A stretch of 64,000 nucleotides of DNA from positions 3,286,001 to 3,350,000 of the forward strand of contig OY751487.1 in assembly GCA_963565915.1 (NCBI GenBank), written 5' to 3'. The notes under the pieces were generated by a model. That model did no database searches. It had not been told where the DNA came from and was given only the letters and a program-made list of their open reading frames with translations. Source of the stretch: Entoloma clypeatum. Taxonomy: Eukaryota > Basidiomycota > Agaricomycetes > Agaricales > Entolomataceae. The translations under genes were made by a program, and so were the position numbers. Below are positions 45,650 to 55,914 of the stretch, piece after piece (positions within the stretch are counted from its first letter, which is position 1; every line of letters begins with the position of its first letter).

Positions 45650-46443
45650 TGTTAAGTAGGTGACACGTCGGAGCTTTGTCGGAGTCCGTTGGAGGTCGGA
45701 CGTAGGACTGAGACCGGAGCAGAACTCCGGAAATGCGGAGGAATGACAAAGGGGAGGGATGTGGCTTCAACGTATGTGTTGCGCCGCCATTTGTTGGATA
45801 AGGTGTCCCAATTTCAGGAGGTCGGAGGAGAGGTCGGAGGTGCGGAGGTCCTCAGAGAGATCTCGGTGAGGGACACGCTGATGTGGAAGTGGTCGGACGA
45901 TGTCGGAGTTGTGACTCAGACACAGTACTGAGCTCGTCGAACGGTAATGATGGAGGAAGAGCAGAAGATGAGGATGCCGTTGGTGTATTGTACCACAGCG
46001 AGGATCTCTGGCATGAACTGAGAGTAGAGGAGTGAACTTGGTTGATATTCGAACTGAGGAACTACAGGTATGGCATGAGCTTAAATATCTAAATGTGATT
46101 ACTTTACAGAGATGGTCGGAGTAGGTCCGGAGTTGTGGCATAGGTTGCCAGCAACTGTATCAAACATTGGAGATGTCGGTCAACAGACCATGCAAAAAGG
46201 TGATGCATAAGTAAACGGGAATATGAATATGAAATGCATAAAGGCATGGAGTTATGAATATGAAATGCAAGATGGCAACGTGCTGAGATGCAGAGGTAAC
46301 GGATGTCCGGAATATCAGAATTGATCAGAGATCATTGGAGCGGAATTGATCGGAATTGATCAGAATTGATCAGAGATGATCGGAATTGATCAGAATTGAT
46401 CAGAGATGATCAGAGGTTGTTGGAGCCAGAATGATATATAACA
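45650..46443. repeat. Solo LTR (family sigma) in gypsy1-B
   Basis: 794 bp, TGTTAAGTAGG...TATATAACA, flanked by AACAG (45645-45649, 46444-46448). Same site and length as 11832-12625 in reverse complement. Confidence 0.85.
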
Positions 46444-47318
46444 AACAGAAGCATTCTTACGAAACTTCATCAACCATTTGCAAGATGATTGGGCTGAATG
46501 GATCGCAATTGCTGAATTCCAGTACAATGACAAAGAACATCAGGCGACGAAGCACACCCCATTCTACCTCAACTATGATTTACATCCTTGGAATGGGGAA
46601 CTTGTGTTAGAAGATACCAATCCGGCTGCCAACAACTTCTTGAAGAGACTCAAACAGGCACGAGAAGAAGCCAATGCAGCGCTGAAACAAGCGCAGGATC
46701 AGATGAAGAAGACAGTTGACACATGACAAAGTCCGTCTCGGGACTACCACATTGGAGATAAGGTGTGGCTAGAAGGGACTAACATCAGGACCGATCACCC
46801 CTCAAAGAAACTTGATGCACTCCAACATGGACCATTCAAAGTCCTAGAGAAGAAGGGGGCTAGCGCGTACCTTCTTGACCTTCCAAAGACTTGGAAGATG
46901 ATTCACCCTGTGTTCAATGAGACCCTGTTGTCACCATACAAAACCCCATAAGTACGCCATCCAGAAAAGAAAACCAGCCCCTGATCCGATCATTGTCGAA
47001 GGACAAGAAGAGTACCATGTGTCTACGATTCTAGACTCTCAAAAGTTCTGCGGAAAGATCCAGTACCTCGTCCAGTGGAAAGGATATGGTCCAGAAGAAA
47101 ATAGATGGGAACCTCAAACTAATATTCAGAACGCTCAAGATTTGATCCATGATTTCCATTGGCAGAACCCATCACACCCACGATAAAAGACAACTTTCGA
47201 AACCCATGACAGTATCGACCTTATCAGTCATCCACACACTGAGTTCCCCGCTCTAGTCCCTTCTCTGCCCAATATAGCCTCCCCATTCTTCTTCTATCTC
47301 TCAACCATCCTCACCGCC

Positions 47319-47453
47319 ATGTCTAACACCACCACTACCTCCACCTCCACCACCGACATCAACCCTGCCATCACCACTCTCATGAATGAAGCACTCTCCA
47401 TGAGAGACCAAATCCATGCCCTCAAAACTTCCCTTGCCGATGTCCTTCATTGA
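47319..47453 (+). pseudogene. gypsy1-B 3' ORF, truncated
   Basis: The first 40 residues match the gypsy1-A ORF at 10658-10957. A TGA then ends it, and sequence similarity to gypsy1-A drops from here on. Shortly after, a deletion joins this region to the middle of the 3' LTR. Confidence 0.5.
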
Positions 47454-47501
47454 CAGATGCATATCCAGCTTCACTTGCTGTCCAACCTCCCCATCGCCCC
47501 G

Positions 47502-47654
47502 AGTCTCATTCGCTACCGCTCATAGTCAGTACTATATAAACCTCATGTACCATAGCTACTGTACATTCCTTAGATTTAGCAATCACATTGCTCTTCACCT
47601 TTCCACTTCCTGCATACTCTGCCTGAACCTTGGAACGGTTTGTTAAGCATAACA
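47502..47654 (+). repeat. gypsy1-B 3' LTR, 5' part missing
   Basis: Only about the last 150 bp of the LTR remain, from the TATA region to AAGCATAACA, with a small insertion near the transcript start. Confidence 0.75.
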
Positions 47655-47781
47655 CGCTACATGACCCGGGGTGCCCAATCTCAATCCAAGGGCAACGAAG
47701 TTGCATAAGGAATCACCTTATGTATAAGGTGATTCTCACATAAGACTCAGATGTGTCGGGTCCATGGTCAACAATGTTTGT

Positions 47782-48111
47782 TCATTGACGAGTTAACGCC
47801 AATGTCATACTCAATGTGAGTAATGTGCGCGGCCAGTACCACATCCCAACTACACCCATTGCATGAATGACGAGCATTAGAAGTATGAAAATGCCAGTCT
47901 TTCCCATTCCAGTTGCCATTGTAGCCAAAACATCCTCTCCATCCAAAACCATGACTATTCCTTCAACTTGATAGTCGTGGGGCTTGATGTTACAGTTTGC
48001 AAAATTTTTTCTGACAAGATTCTGGCTGGCTTCAGTGTTGTATACATGACTCCGTGCATTTTTGGGGGTCTTTGGATGTGCTGAGGGGTTGGGGGGCATG
48101 GTAGGCTGCAA
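47782..48111 (-). pseudogene. RecQ-like DNA helicase N-terminal fragment
   Basis: A 109-residue ORF with a Q-motif-like KPHDYQVEG, then DVLATMATGMGKTG, which is a Walker A (motif I) box with the Gly-Lys-Thr core. A hydrophobic stretch FILLMLVI follows, as in RecQ / DEAD-type helicases. The rest of the helicase (DExH box, motifs III-VI) is absent nearby and the C-terminal 30 residues look like intron or decay. It is probably a fragment of a repeated helicase gene, which are common in basidiomycete genomes, rather than a working gene. Confidence 0.6.
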
Positions 48112-48535
48112 TGATAATCATTTAAAAATTCTATCCAACGAATTTACAGCAACTGGGGATGTTATAGATCAGACAAATGAGAGTCTCTTGCGGCCTGTGA
48201 CGCGCTAATTAGCAGACACGTCACCTTTTCCTTGTGATTTTGTGCCCTCACATGAGCTCTAATTATAACTTTGGGCAACCACAGTTCATGTTGGCTATGT
48301 GAAACCAGACTAGTATCTACTATCATTGATGGGGTTGTTAAAAGGGACATCAGCTTTAAAAATCTGTTATTTTGCCTCTCATATGTTCCACACTGCACAG
48401 ATTTCCTTTAGGTTTCATTTTGAGCCAGCAGTATACCTATTCTATAGACCTGAACATCAAAATGGATGAAAGATATATTGTGGACAGTGGAATAGGTCCA
48501 ACAATCGATTCAAGGCAAATGTGACAGATTCCATC

Positions 48536-48911
48536 TGTAAGGGCAACCACTTTCACTTTTCACTTTTCCTTTACTTTCCTCCTTTCCTTTCTATTCCACC
48601 ATCTCCGACGTCCTCCGATTGTATCCGCTGTCTCCGACATCTTATCCGCCTCTCCGCATCTGACGACTCCGCCCCCATCTGCTACTCCGCACGTCGGATC
48701 GCAGGTACTATCATTCATCTTGTTTCCATTCATCCTTCATCGCTACTCCCGATCATTGCTCATCATTCATGTGTCTCGTTTTATCTCTTATTTCATATCT
48801 CATTTTACTATTTATCGCAGCTAGCTTGCAGGGGAATCCTTAGAACTTTCTCTTCGGATCTCCCTTGCAAGTATCTGAGTTTGAGTCTTGGATCGTAAGG
48901 TCGCCCTTACA
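48536..48911 (+). repeat. gypsy3 5' LTR
   Basis: 376 bp, TGTAAGGGCAACC...GTCGCCCTTACA, with an inner 10-bp terminal palindrome. The inferred RNA start AGAACTTTCT is at 48842-48851. The TATA element upstream is weak (TTTATC region). Confidence 0.95.
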
Positions 48912-48913
48912 GT

Positions 48914-48923
48914 AGAAAGTTCT
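48914..48923 (+). other. gypsy3 self-complementary primer-binding site
   Basis: AGAAAGTTCT, 2 nt after the LTR, is the exact complement of AGAACTTTCT at 48842-48851 in the LTR. Confidence 0.65.
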
Positions 48924-49072
48924 CATCTAATTGGACCGGGTCCGATTGCATCGTTGTCACGATTCCGCGCTTCGGAGTAGCTTCGTCCGCGTCCGACTCC
49001 GATACATCTCACACCCCTTCCAGTTCTTCTAATTACCTCTCCGTAACCGGTGATTCTGCTCCGCGCATAGTA

Positions 49073-50227
49073 ATGGACGACCCCAATCGCCTTGAACAGC
49101 TCGAGCACGAGTTCCAGGAACAACGTCAAACTCTCGCTGATATCTCTACTCAACTTGACCAACTCCTCCTCGCCTTCAACGCAATTCCTGCCCCAGCTCC
49201 GCCACCTATCCCACCTGCTCCCGCACCCGCACCTCCACCTGCTCCGCTCGCTCTGGCCAATCCGGGCGTGCGTCGAGCAAAACCCGCCAATCCGTCAGAC
49301 TTCGACGGATCGCGCGCAAATGGCTGGACCTTTCTAAACTCCTGTGAATTGTTTATGGGGCTGGCTCCGGAACAGTTCGCAGACGACCACGCTAAAATTT
49401 ATTGGGCCTTATCTTTCATGAAGAGTGGACGCGCAGCACGCTTTGCGGATCGCATTATCCGACAAGAGCGGAGGACCGGTGCTCCGCCTTATCGGACTTG
49501 GGTGGACTTCCGCGCCGTCTTTACAACGGAGTTCACTCCGAAGAATGAGGAACAGGACGCGAGACTGATCCTCGAAGGAGAATCCTATTATCAAGGTCAA
49601 CGGGATGTCGAGACCTATATTGACGAGTTCAAAGACTACATTGACAAAGCAGGCTATCAGGAGGATACCAATATAGTACTCAAATTCCGCCATGGTCTCC
49701 GTTCCGACATTCAGAACGAGATCGCCACCCTGACGCACGGACGGCCTGCGGACGACAACCCCGATGAGTGGTACTCTGCAGCACGAGTCAACGACGACAA
49801 TAGAATTGCCAACAAAGCCTTCAAAGCCACTGCTCCGACCCGCACATCCGCCTTCCGCAACGTCGTCGGACCAAGAGTACCTGGCACCTCAGTATTCCCT
49901 CGCCCCTACATTCCATTCACTCCGCGTCCAGCTCCGCTCGCATCCGCAACCGCTCCGCCGACAAGGGACCCTAATGCAATGGACATTGATACTTCACGCG
50001 TCAAAGGCAAGAATGCCAATGCATGCTTCAGATGTAACAAAACGGGTCACTTCAGTCGTGAATGCCCCCTCCGCTTCGACGTCCGATTCATGACGATGGA
50101 GGAACAAGACGAGTTTATCATGGAACAACTCGTGGTCAAGGACGCGGCGGAAGGCAACTCCGTTCCGCCCACGGAGTCTGCGGAGTCGGAGGGAGGACAG
50201 GAGGATTTTCCTCCTCACAACGAGTGA
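49073..50227 (+). CDS. gypsy3 Gag
   Basis: 384 residues and intact. Residues 5-40 form a coiled-coil-like helix (LEQLEHEFQEQRQTLADIS). Next is an Ala/Pro linker (about 43-65), then a capsid-type gag domain (about 75-240, YWALSFMKSGRAARFADR) and a Pro-rich linker. One CCHC knuckle CFRCNKTGHFSREC sits at about 318-331, followed by an acidic tail. The ATG is 161 nt after the LTR. The stop TGA is at 50225-50227. Pol is in the -1 frame and the switch point G_GAT_TTT lies 16 nt before the stop. Its product would assemble the virus-like particle and package RNA. Confidence 0.9.
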   Translation: MDDPNRLEQLEHEFQEQRQTLADISTQLDQLLLAFNAIPAPAPPPIPPAPAPAPPPAPLALANPGVRRAKPANPSDFDGSRANGWTFLNSCELFMGLAPEQFADDHAKIYWALSFMKSGRAARFADRIIRQERRTGAPPYRTWVDFRAVFTTEFTPKNEEQDARLILEGESYYQGQRDVETYIDEFKDYIDKAGYQEDTNIVLKFRHGLRSDIQNEIATLTHGRPADDNPDEWYSAARVNDDNRIANKAFKATAPTRTSAFRNVVGPRVPGTSVFPRPYIPFTPRPAPLASATAPPTRDPNAMDIDTSRVKGKNANACFRCNKTGHFSRECPLRFDVRFMTMEEQDEFIMEQLVVKDAAEGNSVPPTESAESEGGQEDFPPHNE

Positions 50228-50245
50228 ACAGTGCGCCCTCGTTGT
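50203..50245 (+). promoter_or_regulatory. gypsy3 candidate -1 ribosomal frameshift signal
   Basis: The heptamer G_GAT_TTT (50203-50209) is in the gag frame. After a 7-nt spacer comes a perfect 8-bp stem ACAACGAG (50217-50224) with CTCGTTGT (50238-50245) and a 13-nt loop. The -1 frame is open from here into protease and RT. Confidence 0.65.
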
Positions 50246-53200
50246 CTACTAAAAATCGTTATGCTGCCTTATTTATGGAACAATATGATCCTATACCCTC
50301 CATCTCTAAGCCTGCAAATGATCCTATAGTCGCACCCAACTCCGCAAACCCTATCCGCATCCGCTTCTCTAAGTGGGAGCGGCGGCTTCCAAAACAATAT
50401 GTTCTCGCCGCAGCCGCTCGCTCCGACAATTCCCTCGAACTAGACATAGTTCTCGAAACTACCGACACTAAAGACATACTATCACAAAAGGCCTTACTCG
50501 ACAGTGGGGCAACAGGATCGTTTATTGAACGTACTCTGGTCGAGAAACACCGACTCTCTACTCGAAAACTACAATGCGCAATTCCGGTATACAACATCGA
50601 CGGAACTCCGAATGAGGCCGGAGCAATAACGGAGGTGTTGGACGTAGTGCTCCGCTATCGGGATCACTCGGAACGGACCCAGCTTGCAGTCACAAGTTTG
50701 GGAAAACAAGAAATCGTGTTAGGCTTCACTTGGCTCAAAGAACACAACCCCGAGGTAGATTGGACTTCAGGGGAAGTGAAGATGAGCCGGTGTCCTGCAC
50801 GATGTCGGACATGCCAACAGGAGGCAGCCCAAGAGCGGAAGGAGCGGAAGTTCGAACAAGTCCGCATCCGAGCCTGTCGGATGGGTTCCACTCCGACGTC
50901 CGGTCTAGAGGAGGAGGCTCCACGCGGCCCATGGGTGGAGGATGTCACAGAAGGAGAAGAAACGGAGGAGTTAGCGGAAGACGATGAGGAAGAGGATGAG
51001 TTTGAGGAGGGAGACCGCCTTTTTGTCGGAACAGTACCTGCGGAGGCGGAGTTCATCCGCGCTTCATCCAATATCTCGCAACGTCTATCGGAGGCCTTCC
51101 TCAGTAACCAGAAACCCAAATCTTTCCGCGATTCCGTACCAGACCACTTGTTTGATTTCGAAGACGTATTCTCAAAGACCTCTTTCGACACCTTACCGGA
51201 AGAGCGGACGTGGGACCACGCCATTGAACTTGTTCCGGACGCCTCTCCGGCGGGTTGTAAGGTATATCCGCTCGCCCCGAACGAACAGAAAGAACTCGAC
51301 GCGTTTTTGGAGGAAAACCTTGCAACTGGTCGGATCCGCCCTTCCAAGTCTCCGATGGCATCTCCGGTGTTCTATATCAAGAAAAAGGATGGCTCCCTTC
51401 GTCTTGTACAAGACTACCGGTCACTCAATTCCAAAACTATCAAAAACAAGTATCCGCTTCCGCTCATATCCGAACTGATCAATAAACTTCAACACGCTCA
51501 ATACTTCACCAAACTCGACATCCGCTGGGGTTACAACAATGTACGGATAAAGCCCGGAGACGAGTGGAAGGCCGCTTTTCGGACCAATCACGGACTCTAT
51601 GAACCATTGGTGATGTTCTTCGGCCTCACTAATAGTCCATCCACATTCCAGACTACATCAGCAAATCAGACATGTGCTACAGAGTGCTACATAGCGCTCT
51701 GTAGCATACATCCCTGAGAATGTAGTGCCCTATAGTGCCCATAGCAGCCATAGCACATGTCTGATTTGCTGATGTATGATGAACGAGATCTTTCAGGACC
51801 TTATCACTGAAGGTGTAGTTTGTGTTTACCTTGACGATATACTCATCTTCACGGAGACCCTTGCGGAACATCGGAGGGTCACACGGATTGTACTGGAACG
51901 ACTTCGCGAACACAAACTCTATCTAAAACCAGAGAAATGCGAGTTTGAGCAAACGCGCATTGAATACTTAGGCCTTATTATTGAACAAGGACGCGTAGAG
52001 ATGGATCCGGTGAAAGTAGCGGGGGTCGCGGAGTGGCCTGCTCCGACAAACGTCCGAGAAGTACAGTCCTTTCTGGGGTTCACTAACTTCTATCGCCGTT
52101 TTATTGAAGGGTTTTCGGACATCGCGCGCCCTCTTTTCGAGCTCACGAAGAAGGGGCACCTCTGGTCTTGGAAGGAAGGAGAAGTGTCCGCATTTGCGGA
52201 GTTGAAGCGGAGGATTACATCCGCTCCGATCCTGGTCTTAGCTGATCATCGAAAGGAGTGGCGGGTAGAAGCGGATAGCTCGGACTTTGCAACCGGAGCA
52301 GTACTGTCCCAACCAACAGAGGACGGTAAGTGGCACCCTGTCGCATTCTATTCCAAAAGCCTCAGTCCGGTGGAACGCAACTACGAGATCTATGACAAGG
52401 AGATGTTGGCAGTGGTCCGCGCATTAGAGGAGTGGAGGCACTTCCTTGAAGGAGCGGAGAAGACAGTGGAGATTTGGACGGACCACAAAAATCTTGAGTA
52501 CTTCATGACAGCTCAAAAACTAAATCGACGACAAGCTAGATGGTCCTTATACCTCGCTCGTTTCGATTTTAAAATGCACCATCGACCTGGAAAGTCAATG
52601 GGCAAGTCCGACGCTTTGTCCCGACGAGCGGACCACGGAGACGGATCGCGGGACAACGAAAACATCATCCTTCTTCGACCAGAATTGTTTGCAGTGCGAG
52701 CAATGCGTGGGGTAACTGTTCAAGGGGAAGAACGCGACGTCCTCTGCCAGGTCCGACAGGGAATCCGAGAGGGGCTACTGGAGGATAGTGTGGCGGAGGT
52801 CGTCAGATCCCTTCCGACCGTCGGAGCGGGGTCCATCCGAAGTGCGGAGTGGAGGCAAGCGGAAGGTTTGCTCTACTTCAGGGATCGTATCTATGTTCCT
52901 AATAATCCCCAACTGCGTCATCGGATCCTCACACAACACCACGACACTCCGGTGGCCGGATATCCGGGACGGTGGAAAACCTTGGAACTGGTGTCGCGCA
53001 ATTACTGGTGGCCACACATGTCTCGTTTAATAGGTCAATATTGCAAGACATGCGACTCATGCCTCCGCACCAAGGTCCGACGCACTCCGCCCTCCGGAGA
53101 GCTCAATCCACTACCGGTCCCCACGGAGCGGTGGCAAGTAACCAGTGTTGACTTCATTACTGAACTACCAGAAGCCCACGGCTACGATGCTATCATGGTG

Positions 53201-54253
53201 GTAGTGGACTCAGTAGGGAAGCGGGGACACTTCATCCCGACGCACTCCGACATCTCCGCACTCGGGACTGCACGCTCCTATATTCAAAACGTCTGGAAAC
53301 TCCACGGACTACCGGAGGCCATTGTCTCCGACCGCGGACCACAGTTTGTCGCCAAGTTCACGCGCGAACTATATAGGCTACTTGGCATTAAGATTGCTGC
53401 CTCGACAGCCTACCATCCGCAGTCGGACGGACAGACGGAGCGGGTCAATCAAGGATTGGAACAATATCTTCGCCTATTCGTCAATGAACGTCAAGACGAT
53501 TGGGACGAATGGCTTCCGATGGCTGAATTTGCATACAACAACCATGTTCACGCATCGACACGTCAAACTCCGTTCTACATTGACACCGGCCGCCATCCGC
53601 GCATGGGATTCGAACCTCGCGAGAAGCGGACGGAAATCGAGGCGGTAGCGGATTTCAGCGAGCGGATGAAGTCCGCTCTGGAAGAGGCTCGCGCAGCACT
53701 AACAAAGGCAAAGGACGACATGGCGCGATACTACAACCAGCATCGGAGCACCACTCCGACATTCCGCCCGGGGGACAAGGTCTTTTTAGACTCATCGGAC
53801 CTCAAAACCACCCGACCCACAAAAAAACTTGCACATCGGTACGTAGGCCCTTTCCCAGTGGTCCGACCTGTCGGAACACATGCCTACGAACTTCGCCTTC
53901 CCCCTTCCATGTCCCGCATTCACCCAGTATTCCACGTCGTCAAACTTTCACTAGTTCCCGACGACCCTTTCCGACGCCAAGTCCGCTCTCCTCCGCCTCC
54001 GACGGTAGTGGGAGAAGAATTGGAGTATGATGTTGAAAACCTCTTGGACAGCCGACTGCATCGAGGCAAGCTTCAATTCTTGGTCAAATGGAAGGGATAT
54101 GGCTACGAAGAGAATTCCTGGGAAGCAGAAGACAATGTCCACGCTCCGCGCCTAGTCCGCGACTTCTACCGACGTCATCCGGGAGCTCCGCGTCGGATCT
54201 CTGCTGCGATATTCGACTCGTTTCGCCTGACACGTCGAGACGCCGTGCCTTGA
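50209..54253 (+). pseudogene. gypsy3 Pol, intact apart from one MITE insertion
   Basis: Entered by -1 frameshift at 50209. Protease has LLDSGATGSF (about 50500). An acidic linker follows (about 50930-51030). RT runs from about 51240, is cut by the MITE at 51656-51774 immediately before the MMNEIF motif, and resumes at 51776 with YLDD at 51827-51838. RNase H has EADSSDFATG, YDKEML and WTDHKNLEYF. Integrase has a zinc finger (HHDTPVAG...CKTCDSC) and DDE core (VDFITELP, SDRGPQF, DGQTERVNQGLEQ). A GPY-like module and a C-terminal chromodomain (FLVKWKGYGYEENSWEAED, about 54080) follow. The 121 added bases shift the frame number by one and the downstream ORF is in exactly that frame with no further stops. 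The element must have been competent until the MITE arrived. Confidence 0.9.
51656..51774 (+). mobile_element. MITE zeta in gypsy3 RT, TA duplication
   Basis: 119 bp with CATCAGCAAATCAGACATGT inverted ends and TA on both sides (51654-51655, 51775-51776). Removing it plus one TA restores the normal RT frame across TFQT / MMNEIF. It is identical to the two other copies in this window. The TA duplication suggests Tc1/mariner-type mobilisation. Confidence 0.9.
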
Positions 54254-54264
54254 AGGGGGGGTGA

Positions 54265-54640
54265 TGTAAGGGCAACCACTTTCACTTTTCACTTTTCCTT
54301 TACTTTCCTCCTTTCCTTTCTATTCCACCATCTCCGACGTCCTCCGATTGTATCCGCTGTCTCCGACATCTTATCCGCCTCTCCGCATCTGACGACTCCG
54401 CCCCCATCCGCTACTCCGCACGTCGGATCGCAGGTACTATCATTCATCTTGTTTCCATTCATCCTTCATCGCTACTCCCGATCATTGCTCATCATTCATG
54501 TGTCTCGTTTTATCTCTTATTTCATATCTCATTTTACTATTTATCGCAGCTAGCTTGCAGGGGAATCCTTAGAACTTTCTCTTCGGATCTCCCTTGCAAG
54601 TATCTGAGTTTGAGTCTTGGATCGTAAGGTCGCCCTTACA
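54265..54640 (+). repeat. gypsy3 3' LTR
   Basis: 376 bp, differing from the 5' LTR by one C/T at a CpG (CCATCCGC against CCATCTGC). Confidence 0.95.
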
Positions 54641-55163
54641 CCATCAAGCCCAGATCTAGCAAAGGCATGATTGAATTTGACCACCAATTGTTGTTGAAAA
54701 TATATGTTACATGTATATCTGACCTCTGAGAATGGCCAATTGCTCTCGAATGGATGACAAACATATTGGGAACACGATAAGTAGCAGAAAGGAAGACTTT
54801 TGATGAATTTGTGTGATGATTAGTTTTGAACTCAGCCAAGAGCAGTTGCGCTGAGCAATGTGTTGACGCAACAGCTGATGCAATGATGCAATGGACCCAC
54901 TGTGTCCCAAATGGAATGCCATGCGGAAACCGAAAATGCCGCAGTGACATTAGTGTGACAAATCTTTAAACTCCATAGCCTTTTTGACACACCTCAGAAA
55001 TTGGGTCCCCCCAGCTCTGCTTTTTCAGAGATATTTTTTTATATTCATATTCAGTGGAACACATCCAGCATTTCATACACTAAGACCTTGGCAAGAGGTG
55101 CCCTCATTCTTGTGTTATGAACTGATCTTTCAAAAAGTTTTAAAAATCCCATCAGGGATAGTA

Positions 55164-55914
55164 CTATAGTTTCTCATTCAAATCATTATTTATATAGTAC
55201 AAACCTTCTTCTATGTATTCCAAGGTTGACTATACAATGTTGGGTATCATGGCTCAACGGACAGAGATGGATACCAGCATTCATACCCACATCATCCATG
55301 CCCCAAGGACATTTCACCTCAGTGGCGCGAAGTTTCGTGCCATGATCTTTCATTACCTATTTCATATTTTATCTAACTACGAGTCCCCTACTTATATGTT
55401 GTCTATACGAGACTGTTGCCTCAGGTGATTCACGCTACATGTCAACTGAGGTATGTCCAATAACTCTATTTATTCAAATGACATTTACTTAGATACCTAT
55501 TACAGATCATAACAGGTATACAATACAGTTGATTCACCCTATGTGTCAACTGAGATCATAACATACAATATCCAAGGCCTACCTACAGTATTCAACATGT
55601 TATTCACATTTTAGTGGTAGTGTTCAAAATTTGACCCATGGTGTGACCATATAATCACGGAGAAAATCCACTGTGAAGTCAGGAGCAGCATAAAACGTGA
55701 ATGGAGTATCAAGGTGCAGCAAAAAAGACCAAAAAACATGAACCTTGGTAGCAGTAAAACTACGGTTTGTATTTGGCGCTGTTACCTTTGTTGATGCTTG
55801 TATAGGTTTTCAAGCTCAGCTTGATACTGCAGACTAGTTAAGTAATGCAGGTCACGTGTAGTTCCCAATCTTCAATCTGTCTTCAATCTCGAACGCGTCT
55901 CGTCTATCCGAGGC
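55164..55914. other. Upstream intergenic region of the XMAP215 gene
   Basis: No gene is seen. Two direct copies of a TGATTCAC.CTA..TGTCAACTGAG motif lie at about 55428 and 55531. A CACGTG palindrome at 55853-55858, 57 bp before the ATG, is a possible promoter element. The last 60 bp are pyrimidine-rich, as in a fungal 5' leader. Confidence 0.5.

Larger units (their letters stand above)
41465..47186 (+). pseudogene. gypsy1-B gag-pol, degraded, interrupted
   Basis: Capsid-like gag starts at 41465 (MAEALAVQTMDTSK), with a first stop at 41741. The two zinc knuckles are at 41980-42330, protease at about 42660-42800, and RT at 43143-43463 and 43572-43847 (YMDD). RNase H spans 43980-44672 and the integrase zinc finger and core 44709-45120. 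The MITE and a solo LTR come next, then the integrase C-terminus (46478-46951) and chromodomain (46990-47140). The same stops occur in gypsy1-A, so the inactivating mutations predate the sharing of this core. Confidence 0.85.
40292..47654 (+). mobile_element. gypsy1-B: inverted near-copy of gypsy1-A
   Basis: Plus-strand Ty3/gypsy element: 5' LTR (40292-40673), self-complementary primer site (40676-40686), leader ORF, gag, pol with chromodomain, truncated 3' ORF and a truncated 3' LTR (about 47502-47654). It carries the MITE at 45111-45509 and solo LTR at 45650-46443 at exactly the same sites as gypsy1-A, but lacks copia1 and the second solo LTR. From about 41640 to 47420 it is nearly identical to gypsy1-A, while both ends are clearly diverged. 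The flanks are CTTTG (40287-40291) and CGCTA (47655-47659), which do not match each other. Confidence 0.85.
48536..54640 (+). mobile_element. gypsy3: nearly intact Ty3/gypsy chromovirus
   Basis: 6.1 kb with 376-bp LTRs (48536-48911, 54265-54640) that differ at one CpG site. The duplication is CCATC (48531-48535, 54641-54645). It has a self-complementary primer site, a polypurine tract AAGGGGGGG (about 54253-54261), an intact gag, and a pol frame open except for one 119-bp MITE at 51656-51774. Base composition is visibly richer in G+C and CpG than the surroundings, fitting a young copy that has not yet decayed. Confidence 0.95.
48320..55161. mobile_element. TA-flanked element theta, copy 2, split by gypsy3
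   Basis: The parts 48320-48535 and 54641-55161 are colinear with 18729-19467 and highly similar. TA lies outside both ends (48318-48319, 55162-55163). gypsy3 with its CCATC duplication accounts for the interruption. Confidence 0.65.
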
